A stretch of 7,123 nt of DNA from Bacteroidales bacterium (GCA_020853175.1 JADYZK010000255.1:1-7123); one strand, 5' to 3'. Shown: positions 1 through 7,011, numbered from the stretch's first letter. Program-made: numbers and translations. Notes: generated by a model not told the origin, from the sequence alone.

Positions 1-280
1 CAGAAAGCCTGATGTTTTTGCAGCTGCTTTCCCTATTTGTGGGGGTGGCGATCCTGAAACAACAAAAATCTACGCGAAAAAAGTTCCGGTTTGGGTGTTT
101 CACGGCGAAGTGGATGCAGTGGTACCTATTGAATTGTCCGTCAAAATGGTTGAAAGCCTTAAAAACAATGGTGCCGAGCCGCGTTTTACCATCTATCCTG
201 AGGTAAATCACAATGCTTGGGACTATGTTTTTCAAGAAAAAGAGTTGTTGCCATGGCTTTTCTCCAACAGGAAACTTTAG
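1..280 (+). CDS. C-terminal fragment of an alpha/beta-hydrolase fold esterase/peptidase (dienelactone hydrolase or prolyl-oligopeptidase-like)
   Basis: The window opens inside this gene. Reading from base 2 without interruption to the TAG at 278-280 gives the last 92 residues. Two of the three alpha/beta-hydrolase catalytic elements are visible. The motif VFHGEVDAVVP (residues 32-42 of the fragment) carries the acid, Asp38, after the strand that leads to HG-x-x-D. The segment YPEVNHNAWD carries the histidine, His70. The nucleophile serine lies upstream, outside the window. The spacing between acid and histidine and the final 'helix plus WLF' end suit the small secreted esterases of the dienelactone hydrolase/PHB depolymerase-like group that are common in Bacteroidetes, often annotated as prolyl oligopeptidase family serine peptidases. 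The substrate cannot be told from this part. The next gene starts one base after the stop, so the two are almost certainly co-transcribed. Family placement is fairly sure; the exact subfamily is not. Confidence 0.82.
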   Translation, partial: RKPDVFAAAFPICGGGDPETTKIYAKKVPVWVFHGEVDAVVPIELSVKMVESLKNNGAEPRFTIYPEVNHNAWDYVFQEKELLPWLFSNRKL

Positions 281-281
281 C

Positions 282-1187
282 GTGAAACTGCGTCCTCATT
301 TAGCTGTAAAAACTTTTCTGATATTTCTATGTCTTTTTAAATCAGCTGGTTGTGTTTATAGCCAATGGCAATCGGAATATCCAGTCATACCATTAACCGA
401 TGGTGAATGGAATGACAGCAAACCAACATTTACAGCCGATGGGCAGAAAATTATTTTTGTTTCTAACAGGGATAACAACCAAGGTATTTTTAGCATCTGT
501 TTGGAAAACAATCAAGTAGAAGCTTTGAGTTCCGATTCTCTATCTTTTTCAGATTTCACCATTCATAAAAAAAACCAACAGATACTTGCCGTCAGTAGCG
601 ATGGGTTAGCTTACTGGATCGGTAGCAATGGCAAAACATTCCCCGCAAAAGCCATCAACAATCGGGCTTATCGCATCGCATCGCCAAGTTTGAATACAAC
701 AGGAAATTTACTTTGTTTCATCGGCAAAAATGAAAATAGCCTCTACCCTACTCTTTTTACGTACGACCGAAAATACGACAACCTCAATACGCACTTTGGT
801 AACCAAAAAGGTGTGAACCACCCCGACTGGTCGCCAAAATCCGACTATATTATATATAATATTGATAATGAATATTATAAAACTTCATATCTGGAAATAA
901 AACGATGGGATGCCAGCTATATCACTACCATTCAATCCGACACTGTTCAACTGAAAGATGCCAACTGGGGAGCGTCGTCCACCAAGTTTATTTGTATTGG
1001 ACACACCGCCTTTTACTATTATTTGTTTATCTTGCACGTGGATGGAACTCTTAAAGAGGTCGTTTTTAAAAGTGAGCGGCCTCTTAGCCAGCCCGATTGG
1101 TCTGACGACGGAACCAAAATTGTTGTTGTTTTGGAAGAAAAAGAATTACACAAAAAGCTATTAATCATTGACTTACAATCACTTTAA
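282..1187 (+). CDS. Exported TolB-like PD40 beta-propeller protein
   Basis: The protein has 301 residues if it starts at the GTG at 282. The open frame reaches back to 213, but I chose 282 because it directly precedes a signal peptide (basic n-region KLRPHLAVK, hydrophobic TFLIFLCLF) and leaves a 1-nt gap after the preceding stop instead of a 68-nt overlap. Several repeats have the PD40/WD40-like pattern 'P-x-[FW]-[ST]-x-x-G-x-[KL]-[IL]-x-[FV]': about residues 46-64 (SKPTFTADGQKIIFVSNRD), 134-149, 180-192 (HPDWSPKSDYIIY), 227-239 and 270-282 (QPDWSDDGTKIVV). Together they suggest a single beta-propeller filling the mature protein. There is no TolB N-terminal domain and no enzymatic domain, so this is not true TolB; a binding or scaffold role in the periplasm or outer envelope is an inference. 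The export signal is ambiguous: S-A-G-C24 resembles a lipobox, while VYS-QWQ (27/28) resembles a signal peptidase I site. The protein's specific function is unknown. Confidence 0.85.
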   Translation: MKLRPHLAVKTFLIFLCLFKSAGCVYSQWQSEYPVIPLTDGEWNDSKPTFTADGQKIIFVSNRDNNQGIFSICLENNQVEALSSDSLSFSDFTIHKKNQQILAVSSDGLAYWIGSNGKTFPAKAINNRAYRIASPSLNTTGNLLCFIGKNENSLYPTLFTYDRKYDNLNTHFGNQKGVNHPDWSPKSDYIIYNIDNEYYKTSYLEIKRWDASYITTIQSDTVQLKDANWGASSTKFICIGHTAFYYYLFILHVDGTLKEVVFKSERPLSQPDWSDDGTKIVVVLEEKELHKKLLIIDLQSL

Positions 1188-1205
1188 TCATTTAAAAAAA
1201 CTATT

Positions 1206-2057
1206 ATGATACAAATGCCCAACCAAAACCCCAATCCGCTTCATCAGTTCAGTCTTTACAAAATCTTAATCATTGTTGGGTTAGTGATAGCGGTGATCGT
1301 ATTTTGGACCAGCATGGCTGTTACTATTCCGGCAGGCCACGCCGGTGTAATGTTTAAACTTTTCGGAGGCGGATTACAAATGGATAAATCCTATGGTGAA
1401 GGTTTTCAACTTAAAGCACCTTGGAATACAATCTATATCTATGAAACCCGTCAACAAGAAGTTGCTGAAGAAATGAATGTGCTATCTTCCAACGGGTTAG
1501 AGATAATTGTTGATTTTTCGGTTTGGTATCAACCACAATTTGACCATCTTCCCAAGCTGCATGGCGAAATTGGCACCGAATACCTTCAGCGGGTAATTGT
1601 CCCTTCCATGCGGTCGTCGGCACGCAGTGTTGTCGGGCGTTATACTCCTGAACAAATTTATTCAACAAAAAGAGATGCCATTCAAGATGAGATTTTTGAA
1701 GAAACAAAAAAAATTCTCGATGAAAAGTTTGTTCAATTGAATCAAGTACTCATTCGCTCCATTACCCTGCCACCTACCATCAAAACAGCCATTGAAAGCA
1801 AGCTTAAACAAGAACAGGAAGCACTCGAGTATGAATTTAAACTAGAGAAAGCACTTCAAGAAGCTGAAAGGCAACGTATTGATGCTGAAGGAAAGGCTGC
1901 TGCAAACATTATTTTAAGCGCCAGCATCAATGATAAAATTTTGCGCGAAAAAGGTATTGAAGCCACCTTGAGACTTGCAGAATCGCCCAACACCAAAGTG
2001 GTAATTATTGGAAATAAAGGCGATGGACTGCCACTGATTCTTGGCGACATGAAATAA
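1206..2057 (+). CDS. Prohibitin-type SPFH/Band 7 membrane protein
   Basis: The protein has 283 residues. A short polar N-terminus is followed by one transmembrane segment (about 20-39, ILIIVGLVIAVIVFWTSMAV) and an SPFH/Band 7 domain (about 40-195). The domain contains VTIPAGHAGVMFKLFGG, the DFSVWYQ strand, the SMRSSARSVVGRYTPEQIYSTKR segment and ITLPPTIKTAIESKLKQEQEA, all typical of the prohibitin subgroup. A charged coiled-coil helix follows (about 197-232, with repeated E/Q/K/A and AERQRIDAEGKAAAN), then a short tail ending in VVIIGNKGDGLPLILG. Family members form large ring-shaped oligomers at the membrane and influence protease (FtsH/HflKC-like) activity or membrane domains. That is family knowledge and is not shown here. 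Start: ATG at 1206, with an A-rich leader instead of a Shine-Dalgarno site; a second ATG at 1215 is possible. It sits 18 nt after the PD40 gene and 20 nt before the C26 gene. No NfeD partner or FtsH gene is present in the window. Confidence 0.93.
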   Translation: MIQMPNQNPNPLHQFSLYKILIIVGLVIAVIVFWTSMAVTIPAGHAGVMFKLFGGGLQMDKSYGEGFQLKAPWNTIYIYETRQQEVAEEMNVLSSNGLEIIVDFSVWYQPQFDHLPKLHGEIGTEYLQRVIVPSMRSSARSVVGRYTPEQIYSTKRDAIQDEIFEETKKILDEKFVQLNQVLIRSITLPPTIKTAIESKLKQEQEALEYEFKLEKALQEAERQRIDAEGKAAANIILSASINDKILREKGIEATLRLAESPNTKVVIIGNKGDGLPLILGDMK

Positions 2058-2077
2058 ACCTTCTTTATATCAGCACC

Positions 2078-2878
2078 ATGAAAAAAATCATTTTTTATTT
2101 GATTGTTCTCACTTTCCTTTTACCTGCATCGTCATGCACCAAAAGCAAGGAACAAAGCAGCCTCACCATTGCCATCACCAAAGAAAGAAGCAGTGAACAC
2201 AGGTACACAGATTGGTTGGCTGCAACCGGCATCCCTTTTAAAACCGTTGTGCTTTCGAGCTTATCTCCTCAACAAATCACTGATACACTGAAATTCTGTC
2301 ATGCAATTTTATTCACCGGAGGCGCCGATATTAATCCCGAAATCTATGGCAAAGGTTCTGATAGCCTACGTTGTGGCACTATTGACAAAGACCGCGATGC
2401 CTACGAAAGACATGCCTATGCTGACGCCAAAGCACTGCAACTGCCCATTTTAGGAATTTGTCGCGGTTTGCAGCTCATTAACGTTTTGGAAGGCGGAACA
2501 CTTTTTATTGATCTCCCCACCGACAAAGGAAGTATTGACATCCACAGGGTTGGCGACGAAGATTGGGCCACACACTCAGTTTGGATCAAAGGAAGAAGCT
2601 TCATCAACCCAACTGAAGCTGATAAGACGTTTGAAGTGGCCAGCAATCATCACCAAGGCATCGAGCTTTTGGCAACTTCGCTAAAGGCGATTGCCTATAG
2701 CAATGACAGCTTAATTGAAGCTATCGAACACCAAAATTCTGCCATCGCTCCTTTTTTACTTGCCGTTCAATGGCATCCGGAGTGGGTGGACTATTCTGAT
2801 AGTTTGGCTATTTCAATCGCCCAAACCTTTTTACAAGCAGCGACTGACTTTCAAAACAATGCTCATTCAAAGAAGTAG
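2078..2878 (+). CDS. Lipoprotein gamma-glutamyl hydrolase-like protein, class I glutamine amidotransferase fold (peptidase C26)
   Basis: The protein has 266 residues. The N-terminus (MKKIIFYLIVLTFLLPASSC) is a lipoprotein-type signal peptide with Cys20 as the probable acylated residue, so the enzyme should be membrane-anchored outside the cytoplasm. The lipobox (A-S-S-C) is relaxed, as is usual in Bacteroidetes. The body follows the C26/PuuD-like pattern: the oxyanion-side loop FTGGADINPEIYG (79-91), a short R/D-rich segment DKDRDAYER (103-111), the nucleophile elbow LGICRGLQLINV with Cys128, SNHHQGIE (189-196), and QWHPEW with His233 and Glu235 completing the triad. The family cleaves gamma-glutamyl amide bonds, as in gamma-Glu-GABA or gamma-glutamyl peptides. 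The substrate of an exported version is unknown and could be peptide- or cell-wall-derived; that is inference. It is the last gene of the + strand cluster, with the inverted-repeat terminator 33 nt after its stop. It is not PuuD proper, which is cytosolic and lies among putrescine genes absent here. Confidence 0.88.
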   Translation: MKKIIFYLIVLTFLLPASSCTKSKEQSSLTIAITKERSSEHRYTDWLAATGIPFKTVVLSSLSPQQITDTLKFCHAILFTGGADINPEIYGKGSDSLRCGTIDKDRDAYERHAYADAKALQLPILGICRGLQLINVLEGGTLFIDLPTDKGSIDIHRVGDEDWATHSVWIKGRSFINPTEADKTFEVASNHHQGIELLATSLKAIAYSNDSLIEAIEHQNSAIAPFLLAVQWHPEWVDYSDSLAISIAQTFLQAATDFQNNAHSKK

Positions 2879-2910
2879 CAACTGCTGATTTCTTGTAAGA
2901 ATTAAAACAG

Positions 2911-2963
2911 CAATCGCCCCGATTAACATTTCAAATATGAGAAAAAGTTAATCGGGGCGATTG
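2911..2963. terminator. Bidirectional stem-loop terminator between convergent genes
   Basis: A perfect 17-bp inverted repeat, CAATCGCCCCGATTAAC at 2911-2927 and its exact reverse complement at 2947-2963, with a 19-nt AT-rich loop. It stands between the stop of the C26 gene (2878) and the stop of the prolyl oligopeptidase gene on the opposite strand (3002). The flanks add one G-U and one A-U pair. On the - strand the stem is followed by CTGTTTTAATTC, a moderate T-tract. On the + strand only TTCAATC follows, so termination there may be weaker or depend on the strength of the stem. Confidence 0.8.
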
Positions 2964-3001
2964 TTCAATCAAGAAATGAAATGTTCTTGAATAAGTTATT
3001 G

Positions 3002-5119
3002 TTAAAATTTAGGTTTCATTCCCAAATTATACATGATAAAGCTGTACATATCAGCACTTTCTTCAATCATTTTAGAAGTAGGCTTTCCGGCACCATGTCC
3101 TGCCTGTGTTTCAACGCGCACAATAACAGGGTTGTTACCTTTGTGCTTGGCTTGTAGTTCCGACATAAATTTAAAGGTATGTGCAGGCACTACCCGATCA
3201 TCATGATCGGCAGTAATAGCAAGAGTTGCAGGATACTCAACACCTTCCTTTACGTTGTGTAGCGGAGAATAAGCAAGCAAATAACGAAACATTTCTTCGC
3301 TATCATCGCTGCGACCATAATCGCCAGCCCATGCCCAACCTATTGTAAAATCTTGATAACGCAACATATCAAGCACTCCAACAATTGGAATAGCAACTTT
3401 AAACAGATCAGGACGTTGTGTCATTGTTGCTCCAACAAGTAAACCTCCATTGGAGCCACCCATGATAGCAATCTTATCAGAATTGGTGAATTTTTCAGCG
3501 ATTAAGTATTCAGCGGCGCCAATAAAATCGTCAAACACATTTTGTTTATTCATTTTTTGTCCTGCTTCGTGCCATTTTTTTCCATATTCGCCACCACCTC
3601 TTAGGTTTACTGAGGCATAAATCCCACCTTGTTCTAAGAATGGAAGGCGCGCCACACTGAAAGATGGGGTGACAGAAATATCAAAACCACCATAGCCATA
3701 GAGCAGTACAGGATTTTTTCCATCACGTTTGATACCTTTTTTATACACCAAAAACATGGGCACTTTGGTGCCGTCTTTGCTTTCAAAAAACAATTGTTCT
3801 GTGGCAAAATCATCTGGATTAAAATCCACTGTGCTGGCTGCATACACCTCAGAAAGATGAGTGTTTACATCATATTTATACACACTTGAAGGAAAAGTGA
3901 ATGAAGTGAAACCATAAAAAGCAATGAAATCGCCTTTTTCACCACTAAATCCACCTATTGTTCCTAAAGTAGGGAGCTCCAGTTGTTTCACTTTATTTCC
4001 TTCGTAATCGAAAAAGTAGGCCTTATTGTTGGCATCTTCGAGGTATTCCACATAAATATAATCACCAACAAGAACAACACTTTCAAGCACTTGTTCTGCC
4101 TCCGGAATAACAATTTTCCAGTTTTCTTCTGCGGGCATTGCCGGATCAATAAGCACAACTTGTTTCATTGGGGCACTTTTTGTTGTTGTAACCAAGAGTT
4201 TTCCATTGAGGTGATCCACCACGCTGTAATTGTAGTCGTAGCCTTCGGCAATTTGCACAAAGTCACTTTTGGGATCGGTTAGTTTTTTTGCATACAAAGC
4301 ATTGCCGCTGGTGGATTGGCTTTCGCCAATGATTAAATATTCCTCATCGTCGGTTACACTGGCATAGAAATTTCTTTTGGCATTGGCTTTATCTTCAAAC
4401 ACTATCATATCCTCAGCTTGAGACTTTCCCAATTGATGGTATTTCACTTTGTGAAACTCGTTGCTGCCCGAGAGTGCCTGGCCTTGTGCAGGAGCATCGT
4501 AGCAGCTGTAATAGAAACCGTCCTTATACCATGAGATTCCGGAAAACTTTACCCATTTGATGATGTCGCTTAACATTTGACCACTCTCAATGTCCATTAT
4601 CCCGATTTCATTCCAGTCGCTTCCTCCTCGGCTGATAGCGTATGCAAAATATTTCCCGTCGGGAGATGGACTGATGCCGCCTAAAGCGATGGTTCCGTCT
4701 TCGGACAAGGTATTAGGATCGAGCATCACGCGCGCTGAATCCTCTAAACTTTCTTGAACATAAAGTACACTTTGGTTTTGAAGTCCATCATTTTTGAAAA
4801 AATAATATCTTCCACCTTTTTTAAAGGGAACACCAATTTTCGGGTAATTCCAAATGGTTTCCAAACGCTGTTTGAGCTGGGCTCTGAACGGAATTTTGCT
4901 GAGATACTCCGTCGTTACTGCATTTTGCGCCGCTACCCATTGGGCTGTTTCTTTAGAGTTGTCGTCTTCTAACCATCGGTATGGGTCGGAAATTTCAGTT
5001 CCAAAGTAGGTGTCTTTTTGGTCTGACTGAGCCGTAACAGGGTATTGAAGCGGCTTTTGAGGCTGATTGCAAGCAACCATCATGGTAGCTACCATCATAA
5101 ATAACGAGATTTTTTTCAT
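3002..5119 (-). CDS. Prolyl oligopeptidase (S9A), probable lipoprotein
   Basis: The protein has 705 residues, close to the roughly 700 usual for this family. I start it at the ATG whose first base is 5119. The frame can be extended to a TTG at 5134, but the ATG gives a compact lipoprotein signal (MKKISLFMMVATMMVAC, Cys17), while the TTG would only add KIKF residues. After the signal come the conserved N-terminal segment (DPYRWLEDDNS, about 45-55), a seven-bladed propeller region (about 75-430) and the catalytic alpha/beta-hydrolase domain. Catalytic residues are visible: Ser556 in GGSNGG, Asp640 in ADHDDRVVP (with Arg642 for substrate binding) and His675 in QAGHGAG. The FTIGWAW segment matches the proline-pocket region. 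The enzyme should cleave short peptides after proline, here outside the cytoplasm. It lies 38 nt downstream of the MATE gene and is probably co-transcribed with it. TATTTTTAC on the - strand (5142-5150) is a near match to a -7 element, so a promoter of its own is possible but weakly supported. Confidence 0.95.
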   Translation of the reverse strand: MKKISLFMMVATMMVACNQPQKPLQYPVTAQSDQKDTYFGTEISDPYRWLEDDNSKETAQWVAAQNAVTTEYLSKIPFRAQLKQRLETIWNYPKIGVPFKKGGRYYFFKNDGLQNQSVLYVQESLEDSARVMLDPNTLSEDGTIALGGISPSPDGKYFAYAISRGGSDWNEIGIMDIESGQMLSDIIKWVKFSGISWYKDGFYYSCYDAPAQGQALSGSNEFHKVKYHQLGKSQAEDMIVFEDKANAKRNFYASVTDDEEYLIIGESQSTSGNALYAKKLTDPKSDFVQIAEGYDYNYSVVDHLNGKLLVTTTKSAPMKQVVLIDPAMPAEENWKIVIPEAEQVLESVVLVGDYIYVEYLEDANNKAYFFDYEGNKVKQLELPTLGTIGGFSGEKGDFIAFYGFTSFTFPSSVYKYDVNTHLSEVYAASTVDFNPDDFATEQLFFESKDGTKVPMFLVYKKGIKRDGKNPVLLYGYGGFDISVTPSFSVARLPFLEQGGIYASVNLRGGGEYGKKWHEAGQKMNKQNVFDDFIGAAEYLIAEKFTNSDKIAIMGGSNGGLLVGATMTQRPDLFKVAIPIVGVLDMLRYQDFTIGWAWAGDYGRSDDSEEMFRYLLAYSPLHNVKEGVEYPATLAITADHDDRVVPAHTFKFMSELQAKHKGNNPVIVRVETQAGHGAGKPTSKMIEESADMYSFIMYNLGMKPKF

Positions 5120-5157
5120 GAATTTAATTTTCAAATGTGCGGTAAAAATAAGAAAGC

Positions 5158-6516
5158 TTATGCAGACTTTGTCTTAGGCGTTCTGTTTTGAATCACATTT
5201 TTTGTTTTCCATTTTCCTGTACGATAATAAATGAAGGCGAAAAATGCTCCAAAAGCCCATGCGATGGGGATGCCCCACCATATTCCTGCTGAGCCGAAAA
5301 TAGTGGACAAATACCACGAAAGTGGAATCCTAACAATCCAAAGTGAAAATAAAGTAATAAACATGGGTATCATTGTGTCGCCCGCTCCTCGCAAAACACC
5401 ATTATAAACGAACATGGTTGAAAAAATGATGTAGAATCCACTCACAATCAGGAGGTATTCTCTTCCTGCTGCCACCACTTCCATATCGGTAGTAAAAAGC
5501 TTCATGATAGGTGTTGCAAACAAAAAAGCGATCACTGAAACTCCGATAGAAATTAAAGCTGTCATCCATAATGTTGCTTTCAAACCTTTTGAAACGCGCT
5601 CTAATTTACCTGCACCAATGTTTTGACCAACAAAAGCCGACAAAGCGGCTGAAAAGTTCATGGCCGGTAAACTGGCAAACGAATCAATACGCATGGCCAC
5701 TGCATAGGCTGCACTCACACTCGTGCCAAACATATTGACAACCTTATACAAGGCCAACATTCCAACGGCAACAAAAGTTTGTTGCAGGCCGGTAGGCAAA
5801 CCGATTCGCACACTTTTGTAAAAAATATCGCGATCAAACTTCATTTTTAAAGGCCTAAATATCAACAAATTATCTCGCTTATTCAAAAACAAAACCAAAG
5901 TAAAGAATGCACCTGCCTGCGAAATAATTGTTGCAAAAGCTACCCCTTCCACTCCCCATTTAAAGACAATTACAAAAAGCAGATCGAGAAAAACATTTAC
6001 CACAGTAGAAATGACAAGAAAATACAGCGGTGTTTTTGAATCGCCCAATCCTCTCAAAATGGAGGTGGTTCCTTGAAATCCGAAGAAAAATATGAAACCC
6101 GTTGCATAAATATTAAAATAAGCAACCGCTTCAGGAATCACCTCTTCAGGAAGGTCAATCAATCGAAAGATAGACGCACTTGTAAAAACGCCAACTATGG
6201 TCAACAAAACCGATGCCGAAAACATAACAATATACATGGTGTCAATGGCCCGCTTCACATTGTCGAGTTGTTTGGCACCGTAATACTGAGAAATTATGAT
6301 TGTTCCGCCGGTAGCTAAGCCAATGATGAGCGAAATCAAAGTAAAAATTAAAGGAAAACTGGCTCCTACAGCAGCAAGTGCTTCATTTCCAAGGTATCGG
6401 CCAATAATTACGCTATCCACCACGTTATAAAGCTGTTGAAAAACATTCCCAATCAACATAGGAAAAGTAAAACGAAAAATGAGACGAGCTTCATTTCCGC
6501 TTGTTAAATCTCTCAT
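5158..6516 (-). CDS. MATE-family multidrug/cation antiporter
   Basis: The protein has 452 residues, the normal length for the family, and many hydrophobic segments consistent with 12 transmembrane helices. Two homologous MatE halves are visible (about 15-175 and 235-400). The clearest signs are the TM1 motif FQQLYNVVDSVIIGRYLGNEALAAVG (23-51, family-typical), ISQYYGAKQLDNVKRA after TM2, and the paired repeats ILRGLGDSKTPLYF (153-166) and VLRGAGDTMIPMF (374-386), one in each half. AFVGQNIGAGK (294-304) is the second-half counterpart of the ISQYYGAK segment. These inner-membrane proteins export cationic or hydrophobic compounds in exchange for Na+ or H+. The sequence does not settle ion or substrate. 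It lies closer to the broad bacterial NorM/DinF-like group than to eukaryotic members. The start is the ATG at 6516, 61 nt from a TAnnTTTGC element on the same strand. It is the first gene of a two-gene unit with prolyl oligopeptidase. Confidence 0.95.
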   Translation of the reverse strand: MRDLTSGNEARLIFRFTFPMLIGNVFQQLYNVVDSVIIGRYLGNEALAAVGASFPLIFTLISLIIGLATGGTIIISQYYGAKQLDNVKRAIDTMYIVMFSASVLLTIVGVFTSASIFRLIDLPEEVIPEAVAYFNIYATGFIFFFGFQGTTSILRGLGDSKTPLYFLVISTVVNVFLDLLFVIVFKWGVEGVAFATIISQAGAFFTLVLFLNKRDNLLIFRPLKMKFDRDIFYKSVRIGLPTGLQQTFVAVGMLALYKVVNMFGTSVSAAYAVAMRIDSFASLPAMNFSAALSAFVGQNIGAGKLERVSKGLKATLWMTALISIGVSVIAFLFATPIMKLFTTDMEVVAAGREYLLIVSGFYIIFSTMFVYNGVLRGAGDTMIPMFITLFSLWIVRIPLSWYLSTIFGSAGIWWGIPIAWAFGAFFAFIYYRTGKWKTKNVIQNRTPKTKSA

Positions 6517-6577
6517 TGTACTCGGAGTTCGTTGGTTAAAAAAAGGTTTAGCGTCAAAAGAGTGAATAATAAAGCCT

Positions 6578-6586
6578 GCAAAAATA
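6578..6586 (-). promoter_or_regulatory. Candidate Bacteroidetes-type -7 promoter element for the MATE-prolyl oligopeptidase unit
   Basis: Read on the - strand, this is TATTTTTGC, an exact match to the Bacteroidetes -7 consensus TAnnTTTGC. It lies 61 nt upstream of the MATE start codon. I could not find a good TTTG at the expected -33 distance (about 19-21 nt upstream), so the call rests on the -7 element and its position in front of the first gene of the unit. Confidence 0.5.
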
Positions 6587-6879
6587 CACTTAATCTGTGT
6601 AAAGCGACCACCAGCACATCCTTCAATGAAATACTTATAGGTATTGGCATGAATGACAATTTCATTGATTCGTTTAGGGAAAATTTTTCCAAATTAAAGA
6701 CAATAACTTCAGTTTACTGAGTGGTAGCACCACGTCAATGCAATTGTTACAAGATATTACCCCAACCAATTGTAATCGTTGTTTCATAGCGATTTGAAAC
6801 AGATTCAAGACAAAATTTTGTGTCTATTCCAGACAAAGTTGTTTATTTACAAGTGATTATCCAATAAAAGACGAAACAA

Positions 6880-6888
6880 TATTTTTGT
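6880..6888 (+). promoter_or_regulatory. Possible second -7 element (TATTTTTGT)
   Basis: It matches TAnnTTTG on the + strand and lies 204 nt before the ATG at 7093. No TTTG or TTG stands at the expected upstream distance, and the region is AT-rich, so a chance match is quite possible. If used, it would give a leader of about 200 nt containing the AACGTTTT repeats. Confidence 0.25.
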
Positions 6889-6909
6889 ATACGCTGGCTG
6901 TGACAAAAC

Positions 6910-6949
6910 AACGTTTTAAGCCGAGGAAACGTTTTTTTTGACTAAAACG
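6910..6949. repeat. AACGTTTT direct repeat pair with an inverted partner, possible operator
   Basis: AACGTTTT occurs at 6910-6917 and again at 6928-6935, 18 nt apart start to start. The second copy is also part of the palindrome AAACGTTT (6927-6934). CGTTTTA (6912-6918) has its exact reverse complement TAAAACG at 6943-6949. Three related half-sites within 40 nt, ending 27 nt upstream of the candidate -33 element at 6977, would fit a regulator-binding site. That function is an inference; the AT-rich background makes short repeats fairly common. Confidence 0.35.
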
Positions 6950-6976
6950 CCTACCCTCAAACAATTATTTAAAAAA

Positions 6977-7011
6977 TTTGCATCATTTATGGTAGATTTA
7001 CTTAAATTTGC
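6977..7011 (+). promoter_or_regulatory. Candidate Bacteroidetes-type promoter for the receiver-like gene
   Basis: TTTG at 6977-6980 and TAAATTTGC at 7003-7011 match the Bacteroidetes -33 (TTTG) and -7 (TAnnTTTGC) elements. The spacer of 22 nt is slightly longer than the usual 19-21. Transcription would start near 7018, giving a leader of about 75 nt before the ATG at 7093. This is the best two-part promoter match I found in the intergenic region. Confidence 0.5.

Noticed and set aside
847..862. 16-bp perfect AT-only palindrome ATATTATATATAATAT inside the PD40 gene
   Set aside because: It is explained by codons for a Tyr/Ile-rich strand (YIIYNI) in a low-complexity AT run; no flanking signal suggests a regulatory or replication role.
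4754..4972. Open frames on the + strand within the prolyl oligopeptidase gene (also 3983-4282)
   Set aside because: They lie opposite a full-length gene with an intact catalytic triad and show no family signature; they are antisense shadows.
5120..5157. Possible separate promoter (TATTTTTAC on the - strand) for prolyl oligopeptidase
   Set aside because: It deviates from TAnnTTTG at a key base and has no -33 match; short spacing from the MATE gene makes co-transcription the simpler view. It is mentioned in the gene entry only.
6073..6318. 81-codon + strand open frame inside the MATE gene
   Set aside because: It is antisense to conserved MATE coding sequence and has no recognisable features.
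6532..6720. Open frame of 62 codons on the + strand upstream of the MATE gene
   Set aside because: It needs a TTG start, has no recognisable domain, and overlaps the likely promoter of the divergent MATE gene; it looks like chance open sequence.
6721..6733. Short hairpin GTGGT-AGC-ACCAC
   Set aside because: A 5-bp stem with a 3-nt loop is expected by chance at this length and has no T-tract or gene end beside it.
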